Below are positions 1-5,866 of a stretch of 8,216 nt of DNA, piece after piece. The notes under the pieces are model-generated. The model made no database searches. It was not told the DNA's origin and saw only the letters and a list, made by a program, of their open reading frames with translations. This DNA comes from Bacteroidales bacterium UBA5197. Lineage in GTDB: Bacteria > Bacteroidota > Bacteroidia > Bacteroidales > Lentimicrobiaceae. A program made the translations under genes and the position numbers. Within the stretch, counting starts at the first letter, position 1; every line of letters starts with the position of its first letter. Location: assembly GCA_002412885.1 (NCBI GenBank), contig DHVX01000053.1:1-8216 (forward strand), in the 5' to 3' direction.

Positions 1-83
1 GCCTAACGGCCTGAGTGACAGAAAACCGGGATTTGGTGACTCAAGCAATAGCCGAAGAAGGTAGAAAAGACAAACAGCCGGCG

Positions 84-184
84 AAATGTATTGAATTGCA
101 AATTCAATGGTGTTCCAAGCGGAATTGCAAATTCCGCTTAGCCGGGCGGACGATCTCAGCGAAGCTAAATTCCGCTTAGCCGGG
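84..184. repeat. D-E composite repeat block, copy 1
   Basis: This block opens with AAATGTATTG and contains two near-perfect hairpins in a row, both with a GCA loop. ATTGAATT (90-97) pairs with AATTCAAT (101-108), and AGCGGAATT (118-126) pairs with AATTCCGCT (130-138). It then runs into a 30-bp E unit at 155-184, which starts CTCAGCGAAG and ends TTAGCCGGG. The E unit occurs five times without a single difference: 155-184, 272-301, 1140-1169, 1178-1207 and 1227-1256. The upstream GGTAGAAAAGA and CCGGC motifs at 61-82 recur before copy 3, so the repeated segment really starts near 60. Bases 1-60 show nothing I recognise. A 74-codon open frame across 107-331 is just a translation of these repeats. 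Confidence 0.85.
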
Positions 185-204
185 GTACGGATCAGCTTGC
201 TGAA

Positions 205-301
205 TATATTGAATTGCAAATTCAATGATGTTCAAAGCGGAATTGCACCCGAGGACGCTTTAGCGGACGAGCTCAGCGAAGCTAAATTCCGCTTAGCCGG
301 G
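205..301. repeat. D-E composite repeat block, copy 2
   Basis: This is a second, same-orientation copy of the D-E block. The first hairpin is intact (ATTGAATT 208-215, loop GCA, AATTCAAT 219-226). The second hairpin has been replaced by a longer arm: AGCGGAATTGCA is followed by CCCGAGGACGCTTTAGCGG, which also occurs in variant form in copy 3. The block ends with an exact E unit (272-301), and the next bases GTAT also follow the last E unit at 1257. Confidence 0.85.
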
Positions 302-309
302 TATGCCTC

Positions 310-984
310 AATCACCGCCGCCAGGCGGTAGTTACTGAATCATCCATTCAATTCGCGTAATTCGCGTAATTCGCGGTGAAAAGATTTACCGGTGGAAAGT
401 GAAGCGCTAGAATCACCGCCGCCAAGCGGTAGTTACTGAATCCCAAAAACTAAATCCGTGATAATCCGCATAATCAGCGTCATCTGTGTGCCATTAAAAA
501 GCGCCCAAATCACCGCCGGTAGGCGGTAGCCACTGAATCCCACAAAACTAAATCCGTGATAATCCGTGTAATCCGTGGATAAATCTTTTTTATCAGCGGA
601 AAGAGTAAGCCTCAATCACCGCCGCCAGGCGGTAGTTACTGTAACATGCATGCTATTAGCGTAATTAGCGGTTAAAAAACAATTAGCGGAAAAACCTGGA
701 AGGTTATTCCGAAAGGAGAAAGACGCCCAAATCACCGCCGGTAGGCGGTAGCTACTGAATCCCTAAATCCGTGGAAATCCGTGTAATCCGTGGATAAATC
801 TTTTTTATCAGCGGAAAGAGTAAACCTCAATCACCGCCGCAAGGCGGTAGTTACTGTAACATGCACGCTATTAGCGTAATTCGCGTAATTAGCGGTTAAA
901 AAACAATTAGCGGAAAAAGCTGGAAGGTTATTCCGAAAGGAGAAAGACGCCCAATCACCGCCGCCAGGCGGTAGCTACTGAATC
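310..984. repeat. A family: seven 32-bp hairpin repeats
   Basis: Seven copies start at 310, 411, 508, 614, 730, 829 and 953, all in the same orientation and 97-124 bp apart. Each begins AATCACCGCC, forms a short hairpin (ACCGCC, 4-nt loop, GGCGGT) and ends TACTGAATC, or TACTGTAAC in the 614 and 829 copies. The loop is GCCA, GGTA or GCAA, always of the GNNA form, while the six-base stem is kept in six copies. The 411 copy has one stem mismatch. From 411 onward two subtypes alternate: GTAGTTACTG, followed by GTAGCTACTG or GTAGCCACTG. The conserved stem with changing loop suggests that structure matters to the element. It is not a CRISPR, because the intervening sequences are themselves repeated. 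Confidence 0.9.
349..375. repeat. 9-bp microsatellite TAATTCGCG x3
   Basis: Three adjoining copies of a 9-bp unit (the first begins CAATTCGCG, the next two TAATTCGCG) lie between the first two A units. The same motif with TAATTAGCG variants sits inside both C repeats. The second C copy (861-952) has exactly one more 9-bp unit than the first, the difference expected from replication slippage. Confidence 0.75.
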
Positions 985-1043
985 CCACAAAACTAAATCC
1001 GTGATAATCCGTGTAATCCGTGGACAAGTCTTTTTTTTTACCG
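411..1043. repeat. Higher-order tandem array of A, C, A and B units
   Basis: The A units sit inside a larger period of about 215 bp. Copy 2 (614-828) reads A, C, A-prime, B. Copy 3 (829 to about 1043) repeats the same order. Copy 1 (411-613) has a B-like segment in the C position. B segments lie at 449-490, 547-613, 764-828 and 992-1040, carrying TAAATCCGTG and TAATCCGTGTAATCCGTGG and, in copies 2 and 3, ATCAGCGGAAAGAGTAA. C segments lie at 646-729 and 861-952, carrying GCTATTAGCGTAATT and a long stretch ending AAGGAGAAAGACGCCC. Minus-strand frames over 433-615 and 896-1093 give nearly the same peptide, containing STDYTDYHGF. This is a repeat translation I regard as spurious, not two genes. 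Confidence 0.85.
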
Positions 1044-1069
1044 GAGGTAGAAAAGAAAATTAACCGGCC

Positions 1070-1256
1070 AAATGTATTGAATTGCAAATTCAATGGTGTT
1101 CAAAGCGGAATTGCAACCGAGGCCGCTTAAGCGGACGAGCTCAGCGAAGCTAAATTCCGCTTAGCCGGGCGGACGATCTCAGCGAAGCTAAATTCCGCTT
1201 AGCCGGGAAATTCCAATTGGGGCAGGCTCAGCGAAGCTAAATTCCGCTTAGCCGGG
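1070..1256. repeat. D-E composite repeat block, copy 3, with three E units
   Basis: This third D-E block is in the same orientation as the copies at 84-301. The first hairpin is perfect (ATTGAATT 1076-1083, loop GCA, AATTCAAT 1087-1094). The variant second arm follows, then three exact E units at 1140, 1178 and 1227. The first two are joined by CGGACGAT, giving a 38-bp period, and the third follows an 11-bp longer spacer. Like copy 1 it is preceded by GGTAGAAAAGA (1047-1057). The A/B/C array is therefore bracketed by directly repeated D-E blocks. Confidence 0.85.
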
Positions 1257-1280
1257 TATCATGCTTCGTGTTTACGCTGC

Positions 1281-1421
1281 GCCCCTCTGGGGCTTTATGT
1301 TCTATCATGATTTTCCTGGCTACCAACGTTTCGCCCCTCTGGGGCTTTTTGTATGTAAGCCCCAGAGGGGCGTAGCGTTGGTAGAAACAAGGTTGGAATT
1401 TATTCAGAGCCCCAGCGGGGC
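1281..1421. repeat. F family: palindromic GCCCC-TCT-GGGGC repeats with a 65-bp inverted repeat
   Basis: Four palindromic cores occur: 1281-1293, 1333-1345, 1359-1371 and 1409-1421. Each is GCCCCTCTGGGGC or the reverse form, the last with AGC in the middle. The middle two form a strong inverted repeat. CTACCAACG (1320-1328) faces CGTTGGTAG (1376-1384), and CGCCCCTCTGGGGCTT (1332-1347) faces AAGCCCCAGAGGGGCG (1357-1372), leaving a 9-nt loop and a 3-nt internal bulge on each side. This could form a very stable cruciform or RNA hairpin. There is no U-run, so I do not call it a terminator. Confidence 0.85.
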
Positions 1422-1626
1422 GTAGCGTGGTAATTTGAAAGGCAGGTTATGCAAACGACTGGCTTACAGCAAAACATCCGTAAAGAAGAGCTCAAATTTT
1501 CAGTATCCGCGGGAGCGACCTTCTAAAAATTCAACGGTGTTAAAAGCGAAATCTTATTTTGCTAAACATTTATCTATTCTGTAACTTGGTATCAAATTTG
1601 ATGATTTTAAACCTTAACTTATTTAC
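1422..1626. other. Upstream region of the CorC-like gene with a decayed D repeat
   Basis: Bases 1527-1552 read AAATTCAACGGTGTTAAAAG and onward, and match the D block (AAATTCAATGGTGTTCAAAG) with only a few substitutions. This looks like an eroded remnant of that repeat family. No confident promoter is visible. CAAATTTG at 1593-1600 differs from the TAnnTTTG element by one base but has no partner at the expected upstream distance. The DNA becomes strongly AT-rich toward the start codon, as is usual for Bacteroidota leaders without Shine-Dalgarno sequences. Confidence 0.45.
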
Positions 1627-2913
1627 ATGGAAATTCTGATTATTTTTTTATTAGTTTTGTTAAACGGATTTTTTGCCCTATCAGAAATCGCGCTGGTTTC
1701 AAGTAAAACTGCCAGATTAGAGCAATTCAGAAAACAGGGAAATAGTGGAGCTAAAAGAGCTTTGTTGTTGCTGAAGAATCCTGATCGTTTTCTGTCGGCC
1801 ATTCAGGTTGGAATTACACTTATCGGAATTGTAACCGGTATGTATGGAGGAATAAGTCTTGCCGATGATCTTACGCCCATTATCAGTCATGTAGGATGGC
1901 TCAAAAATTACGCACATGAAGCGGCTCTCTTTGTTATTGTTTTATTAATCACCTATGTTTCAATTGTTATAGGAGAACTGGTGCCTAAGACATTTGCAAT
2001 CAGCAATCCCGAAAAAATAGCGTGTAAAGTAGCTCCGCTCGTACACTATTTCAGCCTGTTATTTTACCCTTTCGTAAAACTTTTGTCAGGCTCTACAGTC
2101 TTCATCAATAAATTGCTTGGCATAAAAATGCGGGATGACAAAATTACAGAGAAGGAGATTCGTCAGTTACTGAAGAATGCCTCAGTTGAGGGTGTGATTG
2201 AAAAAAATCAGAGTGACTTTCACGAAAAATTATTTCACTTTTCCGATAAAAGAGCCAAACACTTTATGACTCACAGAACTGAAGTTGAGTGGGTTGATAT
2301 AAACATGTCACCTGCTATGATTAATGAAATGTTATTAGGTCTCAGTCACAGTAAGATAATTTGTTGTAATGGCAGTCTTGATGATTTTGAAGGCTATTTC
2401 TACCAAAGAGAATTTTTTAAAAGGCAGCATTCGGGTTCAGAGTTTGATATAGCTGAAATAATAGTAAAGCCTGTGATTATACCTGAAACAGCTCACTCTC
2501 AGGCGATTCTCAATATACTGAGACAGCCGGGAAATCAACTATGCTTTGTTGTAAATGAATACGGTGGGTTTGAAGGAATCATTACATTACATGATGTTAT
2601 TGAGAGCATTATGGGCCATTTCCCCTCAAACGACATGAATATGGAGACAGAGGTATTCAAAAGGGAAGATGGTTCTTTTTTAATCGGAGGTGATTCTCCC
2701 GTTGAAATTCTGAGCGAACTAATAGATGATTTTACCATTGACTTTGACGATGTGGACTATTCTACGGTTGCCGGATTTTTAATAGAACATCTGAATCATA
2801 TCCCTCGGATTGGAGATAAATTCAGGTTTAAAAATTATACTTTTGAGATTGTTGACATGGATGGTAACCGGATAGATAAAGTTCTTGTATACGGACTGAA
2901 ACCATTAATCTGA
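1627..2913 (+). CDS. CNNM/CorC-type hemolysin-family membrane protein
   Basis: This 428-residue protein has the usual order of the HlyC/CorC family. A DUF21 (CNNM) membrane domain spans about residues 1-165, with hydrophobic segments near 1-25, 55-78, 98-118 and 135-160 and the typical GELVPKT motif at 116-122. A CBS pair follows at about 210-330 (HFMTHRTEVEWVD; NEYGGFEGIITLHDV), and a C-terminal transporter-associated domain lies at about 343-425. Family members are inner-membrane proteins linked to magnesium or cobalt efflux; hemolysin is a historical name. The first CBS domain diverges from the consensus, with SHSKIICC where SHSRxPVY is common, so nucleotide binding there is uncertain. The ATG start fits, since the hydrophobic segment begins at once. 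The 3' end overlaps the convergent DedA gene by 9 bp. The substrate cannot be read from the sequence. Confidence 0.9.
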   Translation: MEILIIFLLVLLNGFFALSEIALVSSKTARLEQFRKQGNSGAKRALLLLKNPDRFLSAIQVGITLIGIVTGMYGGISLADDLTPIISHVGWLKNYAHEAALFVIVLLITYVSIVIGELVPKTFAISNPEKIACKVAPLVHYFSLLFYPFVKLLSGSTVFINKLLGIKMRDDKITEKEIRQLLKNASVEGVIEKNQSDFHEKLFHFSDKRAKHFMTHRTEVEWVDINMSPAMINEMLLGLSHSKIICCNGSLDDFEGYFYQREFFKRQHSGSEFDIAEIIVKPVIIPETAHSQAILNILRQPGNQLCFVVNEYGGFEGIITLHDVIESIMGHFPSNDMNMETEVFKREDGSFLIGGDSPVEILSELIDDFTIDFDDVDYSTVAGFLIEHLNHIPRIGDKFRFKNYTFEIVDMDGNRIDKVLVYGLKPLI

Positions 2914-3539
2914 TTCAAGACTGTTTCTTTTATTTTTTACTCTAAAGCCCTGATAAACCAGATATAAGGCAAACAAAATACCGGAAATAATCATCACCGC
3001 ATTTATTTCATGGTAATATTTATCCATCAGCTCTTTCGGGAAATAATAACCGATAAAGGCCAGAATTGTGTTCCACAGCAATGCACCGGCGGTGGTGTAA
3101 ATGATAAAGCTTTTCAACGGCATTCGCGCCAACCCGGCAGGGATGGATATCAACTGACGAATGGCTGGTATCAGTCTGCCGATAAAGGTTGAAGTTTTGC
3201 CGTGTCTGACAAAATAGTCCTCAGCTTTTTTAAGGATGAAGGCTGAATCATAAACATTCTTGCCAACCTTGTATCAGCCAAAGCGTAAACTGCCGATCGG
3301 CCAATCCATAAAGCGAAATAGTAATTGAATAATGCACCAATCAATGCGCCCACGGTTGCGAAGAAAACGACAAGGAATATATTCAGTTCGCCCGCTGCTG
3401 CTTTGTAGGCGGCCGGAGGAACAATTACTTCCGAAGGAAAGGGTATAAACGAACTCTCTATCACCATCAGTAAAGTAATGGTGAAATAATTGATATTATT
3501 GAAATACCAGGAAGTTATTTCAGAAAATAACTCTGTCAT
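2905..3539 (-). pseudogene. DedA-family membrane protein, reading frame split by a -1 shift
   Basis: Two adjacent frames together make one DedA protein of about 211 residues, the normal family length. The first frame (3539 down to 3171) gives MTELFSEITSW through SSLKK and then 17 off-frame residues to a TGA. The second frame continues AEDYFVRHGKTSTFIGRL to a TAA at 2905. Both DedA hallmarks are present, one on each side of the break: ESSFIPFPSEVIVP at 29-42 and GRLIPAIRQ in the second part. DedA proteins are polytopic inner-membrane transporters, and some flip undecaprenyl phosphate or other lipids. The junction is A6 where seven A would restore the frame. It may be a sequencing or assembly error, a recent inactivating mutation, or a programmed frameshift. 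Apart from this one base the coding sequence looks well preserved, which argues against an old pseudogene. Confidence 0.85.
3225..3231 (-). other. A AAA AAG heptamer at the DedA frame break
   Basis: On the minus strand the codons TCC TTA AAA AAG CTG contain the heptamer A AAA AAG in the phase needed for -1 slippage, the same slippery sequence used by bacterial dnaX. Slipping back one base after AAG gives GCT GAG GAC TAT, exactly the continuation of the DedA protein. The usual stimulators are weak or absent. I see no Shine-Dalgarno-like sequence about 10 bases upstream, and the downstream CTGA...TCAG pairing is only 4 bp. Confidence 0.5.
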
Positions 3540-3712
3540 GGAATTGGGTTAAATGATTATAACACAACAAAAAGCAATTTTATTCTTCCAAATCTCATTA
3601 AGCACAACACTTTTTAATATAATGGAAAATATGTCGTTTGCATCTGGCTCTCCGACAGAGAGGAATTGAGGGCGAAATATTAGTCAAAGATTATTCCTGC
3701 ATAGCAGAGCGC

Positions 3713-3734
3713 ATGTTAAGTTAATGTTAAGTTA
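3713..3734. promoter_or_regulatory. Perfect tandem 11-bp repeat, candidate response-regulator operator
   Basis: ATGTTAAGTTA occurs twice head to tail in the space between the divergent DedA and antiporter genes. On the minus strand this reads CTTAACAT-TAA-CTTAACAT, an 8-bp repeat at an 11-bp period. Direct repeats of one helical turn are typical sites for OmpR/PhoB-type regulators. The TTAAC core resembles Pho boxes described in cyanobacteria (8-bp repeats with 3-bp gaps) and Bacillus (TTAACA repeats). Phosphate control here is only an inference. The remainder of 3540-3797 is AT-rich with no other clear element. Confidence 0.4.
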
Positions 3735-3820
3735 TCATCTGGATGGGTTATTATTCTGAACAACCTGAGAGTTAATTGTTACAGACAGATTTGTTCAGTG
3801 ATTAATGATGCTATTATGCA

Positions 3821-3828
3821 TACTTTTG
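3821..3828 (+). promoter_or_regulatory. Candidate Bacteroidota -7 promoter element (TACTTTTG)
   Basis: TACTTTTG matches the TAnnTTTG -7 consensus of Bacteroidota primary sigma factors exactly and lies 29 bp before the ATG at 3858. A TTTG occurs at 3790-3793, but its 27-bp gap is longer than the usual 19-21, so the -33 element is unconvincing. If transcription starts just after this site, the GTG at 3798 and ATG at 3816 would lie outside the transcript, which favours 3858 as the start. Confidence 0.35.
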
Positions 3829-3857
3829 TAAACAATTTTAATATTGTCTATCGTTTT

Positions 3858-4814
3858 ATGACACTGCAAATATTTTTGTTACTGGCAGGTTTTGTTCTGC
3901 TGATAAAAGGGGCCGACTGGCTGGTTGACGGAGCTTCGGCTCTGGCAAAAAAATACAGAATTCCTGACCTGGCCATTGGGTTGACCATTGTTGCATTTGG
4001 AACTTCTGCCCCCGAATTGGTAGTGAATGTGTATGCATCAATGCAAAATCATAATGATATTGTTTTTGCCAATGTCATTGGCAGCAATTTGTTTAACCTG
4101 TTTGCCATTCTGGGCATTGCAGGATTAATCAGTCCGTTGGTGGTGCAATCGAGCACTGTGTGGAAAGAGATTCCGTTTTCATTGTTGGCGTTGGTTGTAC
4201 TCTTTGTGGTGGGTAACGATTTGCTCATGGGCGGGAATAACATAGTTTCTCGAGTCGATGCCCTTATATTGCTTGCTTTCTTTGTTCTTTTCCTTTATTA
4301 TATTTACAGGCAAATGCGAACAGACAGAACGGATGCTAAAGTCGAGGACAAGCACTTAACTGTATTTAAAATCACGATGTTTATCGTTCTTGGTTTTGCA
4401 GGTCTGATTTTTGGTGGCAGACTTGTAGTTACAAATGCCATTGACCTAGCTGAAGCTTATGGTGTGAGTCAAAAAATAATCGGTTTAACAATTATTGCGG
4501 CCGGCACCTCATTGCCTGAACTGGCGACATCGGTGGTGGCTGCATACCGCAAAAACAATGATATTGCCGTGGGTAATATTATCGGGTCAAATATTTTCAA
4601 TATATTCTTCATACTTGGTGTAAGTGGAATGATCAGACCTATGAGTTTCAATACCACCTTTAATATCGATATTTATTTGGTAGCAGCAGGCACCTTGTTT
4701 TTATTCCTTGCAATGTTTCTGGGCGGCAAAAAGAAGCTCGACAGGTGGGAAGCAGCTATACTGTTGCTGGGTTATGTTGCTTACACTGTTTTTCTGATTC
4801 AAAGGGAAGCCTGA
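3858..4814 (+). CDS. Calcium/sodium antiporter, CaCA family (YrbG-like)
   Basis: From this ATG the protein has 318 residues, close to the usual 310-330 for prokaryotic CaCA exchangers, and begins MTLQIFLLLAGFVLLIKGAD as family members do. The frame also allows GTG 3798 (338 residues) or ATG 3816, but the extra N-terminal residues look non-conserved. Both alpha repeats are complete. The first carries GLTIVAFGTSAPELVV and GSNLFNLFAILG; the second carries GLTIIAAGTSLPELAT and GSNIFNIFFILG. The acidic E of each GTSxPE motif, needed for cation binding, is present. About ten membrane helices are likely, with a charged linker (RQMRTDRTDAKVEDK) between the halves. The expected role is exchange of sodium or protons against calcium at the inner membrane. 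The actual ions cannot be told from sequence. Confidence 0.92.
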   Translation: MTLQIFLLLAGFVLLIKGADWLVDGASALAKKYRIPDLAIGLTIVAFGTSAPELVVNVYASMQNHNDIVFANVIGSNLFNLFAILGIAGLISPLVVQSSTVWKEIPFSLLALVVLFVVGNDLLMGGNNIVSRVDALILLAFFVLFLYYIYRQMRTDRTDAKVEDKHLTVFKITMFIVLGFAGLIFGGRLVVTNAIDLAEAYGVSQKIIGLTIIAAGTSLPELATSVVAAYRKNNDIAVGNIIGSNIFNIFFILGVSGMIRPMSFNTTFNIDIYLVAAGTLFLFLAMFLGGKKKLDRWEAAILLLGYVAYTVFLIQREA

Positions 4815-4976
4815 GACCCCCTTATCTGTTTTGATTTCGAATTTACTTTCTGAACAACTGATTTATTGTATGGCTAGCAGCAAAGTGTAAAATCCGTAGC
4901 TGTCTTTATTATTTATTAATTACAAACAGGTTTTCATTTTTAAAAAATTACAAAAAAATTACAAATTACATAATTA

Positions 4977-5004
4977 TAGGGAGGCTTATTTAAGAGCCTC
5001 CCTA
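4977..5004. terminator. Hairpin between convergent genes, likely bidirectional terminator
   Basis: TAGGGAGGCT (4977-4986) pairs perfectly with AGCCTCCCTA (4995-5004) around an 8-nt loop. It lies 10 bases past the stop of the minus-strand gene at 5015 and 162 bases past the antiporter stop. On the plus strand it is followed by AAGGTTTTTATC and on the minus strand by an AT-rich tract, so U-runs are only moderate in both directions. The AT-rich stretch 4942-4970 just left of it holds three AAATTACA repeats. Bases 4815-4940 show nothing else. Confidence 0.65.
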
Positions 5005-5014
5005 AAGGTTTTTA

Positions 5015-5506
5015 TCAAATGCTGAGCTTTTCGATTGATTCTGCAGCAATTTTTTGCCATTTTTGTGCAATCTGCAATTCACTACTTATAGAGTAGCTGT
5101 CGAAGTCTGAATCATAAAATTCTATTATGATTTCAGGTCGATTGTTTCCCTTTGGACTAAATGCGAGCTCAATCCTATCAATCACCTCTGTGATTGTGGT
5201 CTTTTGGGTCACAGTTCTTCTGCTGGTTCTTACATTACATTGTTTCATTTCCGAAAGAGTGATTTGGGTCTTGATCCAATTCTTGTCTCTTTGCTTAACA
5301 ACAAAAAGACGGTTACCAGGTTTGCTTAGGGCAATAATAGTATTAGACATTAACTCGGTTGTACCAACTTCAGAATTCCAGTGTGTCGCCAGGTTTTCCA
5401 ATTCATTTTTTAATTGCTGCTCGATTTTCTTATTTCCATTCATAAATAGAAAAGGGAAAATGAAGCTTAATATTAGTAGTACAACAATCAGAGCTGATAA
5501 TTCCAT
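5015..5506 (-). CDS. Unrecognised 163-residue membrane-anchored protein
   Basis: I do not recognise this family. One N-terminal hydrophobic segment (about residues 4-22, ALIVVLLILSFIFPFLFM) is followed at once by NGNKKIEQQLKNELE. By the positive-inside rule this puts the rest in the cytoplasm. The soluble part shows alternating short strands (TIIALSKPGNRLFVVK, WIKTQITLSEM, RIELAFSP, PEIIIEFYDS) and ends in a helix (QIAQKWQKIAAES). This strand-rich then helical order could fit a pleckstrin-homology-like fold, which is a guess from pattern only. A threonine and arginine-rich middle (TSRRTVTQKTTITE) is unusual. The gene stands alone, with a hairpin just past its stop. The plus-strand frame over 5127-5510 is its shadow. 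Confidence 0.7.
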   Translation of the reverse strand: MELSALIVVLLILSFIFPFLFMNGNKKIEQQLKNELENLATHWNSEVGTTELMSNTIIALSKPGNRLFVVKQRDKNWIKTQITLSEMKQCNVRTSRRTVTQKTTITEVIDRIELAFSPKGNNRPEIIIEFYDSDFDSYSISSELQIAQKWQKIAAESIEKLSI

Positions 5507-5679
5507 ATAACAGGGTTTAAAAAGTACATTATTTATTGAATTGGCTGATAATTCAAGTTTACCCTGCGAGTTGAATCTAAAAGCACTAAATACAATTACA
5601 TCATCTATGCACCTATCAATAGTTGATTATTCTCAACATTTTTATAGTAGGAGTGATTTGCAATTGCAGATACGATGCT

Positions 5680-5821
5680 GTATCAAAAGTGAATAATTAT
5701 TCATATTCCATCCCAATAGCAATCGGGATCGCTCAATATGAAAATACATTGATGTTCAGTTGTCAGGCTGAGTGGTTCCGATGGCTATCGGAACGAAGCC
5801 TAATCTGACTTTTGAGACAAC
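5680..5821. repeat. Nested palindromic element, MITE- or REP-like
   Basis: Outer arms GTATCAAAAGT (5680-5690) and ACTTTTGAGAC (5808-5818) are inverted with one mismatch. Inside are a perfect 14-bp palindrome TGAATAATTATTCA (5690-5703) and a hairpin ATCCCAAT/ATCGGGAT (5710-5729, one mismatch). A nested set follows: GTTGTC (5759-5764) with GACAAC (5816-5821), AGGCT (5765-5769) with AGCCT (5797-5801), and GTTCCGAT (5775-5782) with ATCGGAAC (5787-5794). This resembles small non-coding elements that I associate with Bacteroidota genomes. No transposase is present and no target duplication is obvious. The surrounding 5507-5866 holds no credible gene. Confidence 0.7.
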
Positions 5822-5866
5822 CTCATTTCTTGAATAATACTTTTTGGGAAACTTGATTAGATATAT

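Noticed and set aside
107..331. 74-codon plus-strand open frame
   Set aside because: It is entirely made of D, E and A repeat sequence and its peptide repeats itself (LSEAKFRLAG twice), so it is a by-product of the repeats.
310..984. CRISPR array made of the seven 32-bp repeats
   Set aside because: The intervening segments are repeated B and C sequences of 65-92 bp rather than unique spacers, repeat copies vary in sequence, and no cas gene is nearby.
310..984. Integron attC sites suggested by short hairpins and GTTAC near each unit
   Set aside because: There are no cassette genes between the units, no integrase, and the hairpins lack the paired R and L box layout of attC.
433..1093. Two small minus-strand proteins sharing the STDYTDYHGFSFVGF peptide
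   Set aside because: Both are translations of the same A and B repeat units. The similarity reflects DNA repeats, not a gene family, and no start context or codon pattern supports them.
2905..3539. Two separate small genes in place of one split DedA gene
   Set aside because: The two frames are complementary halves of one family domain, join without a missing or duplicated residue, and the second has no sensible start codon or leader.
5127..5510. 127-residue plus-strand open frame
   Set aside because: It lies antisense to the 163-residue minus-strand gene. The minus-strand frame has a coherent membrane anchor and soluble domain, while the plus frame looks like a shadow.
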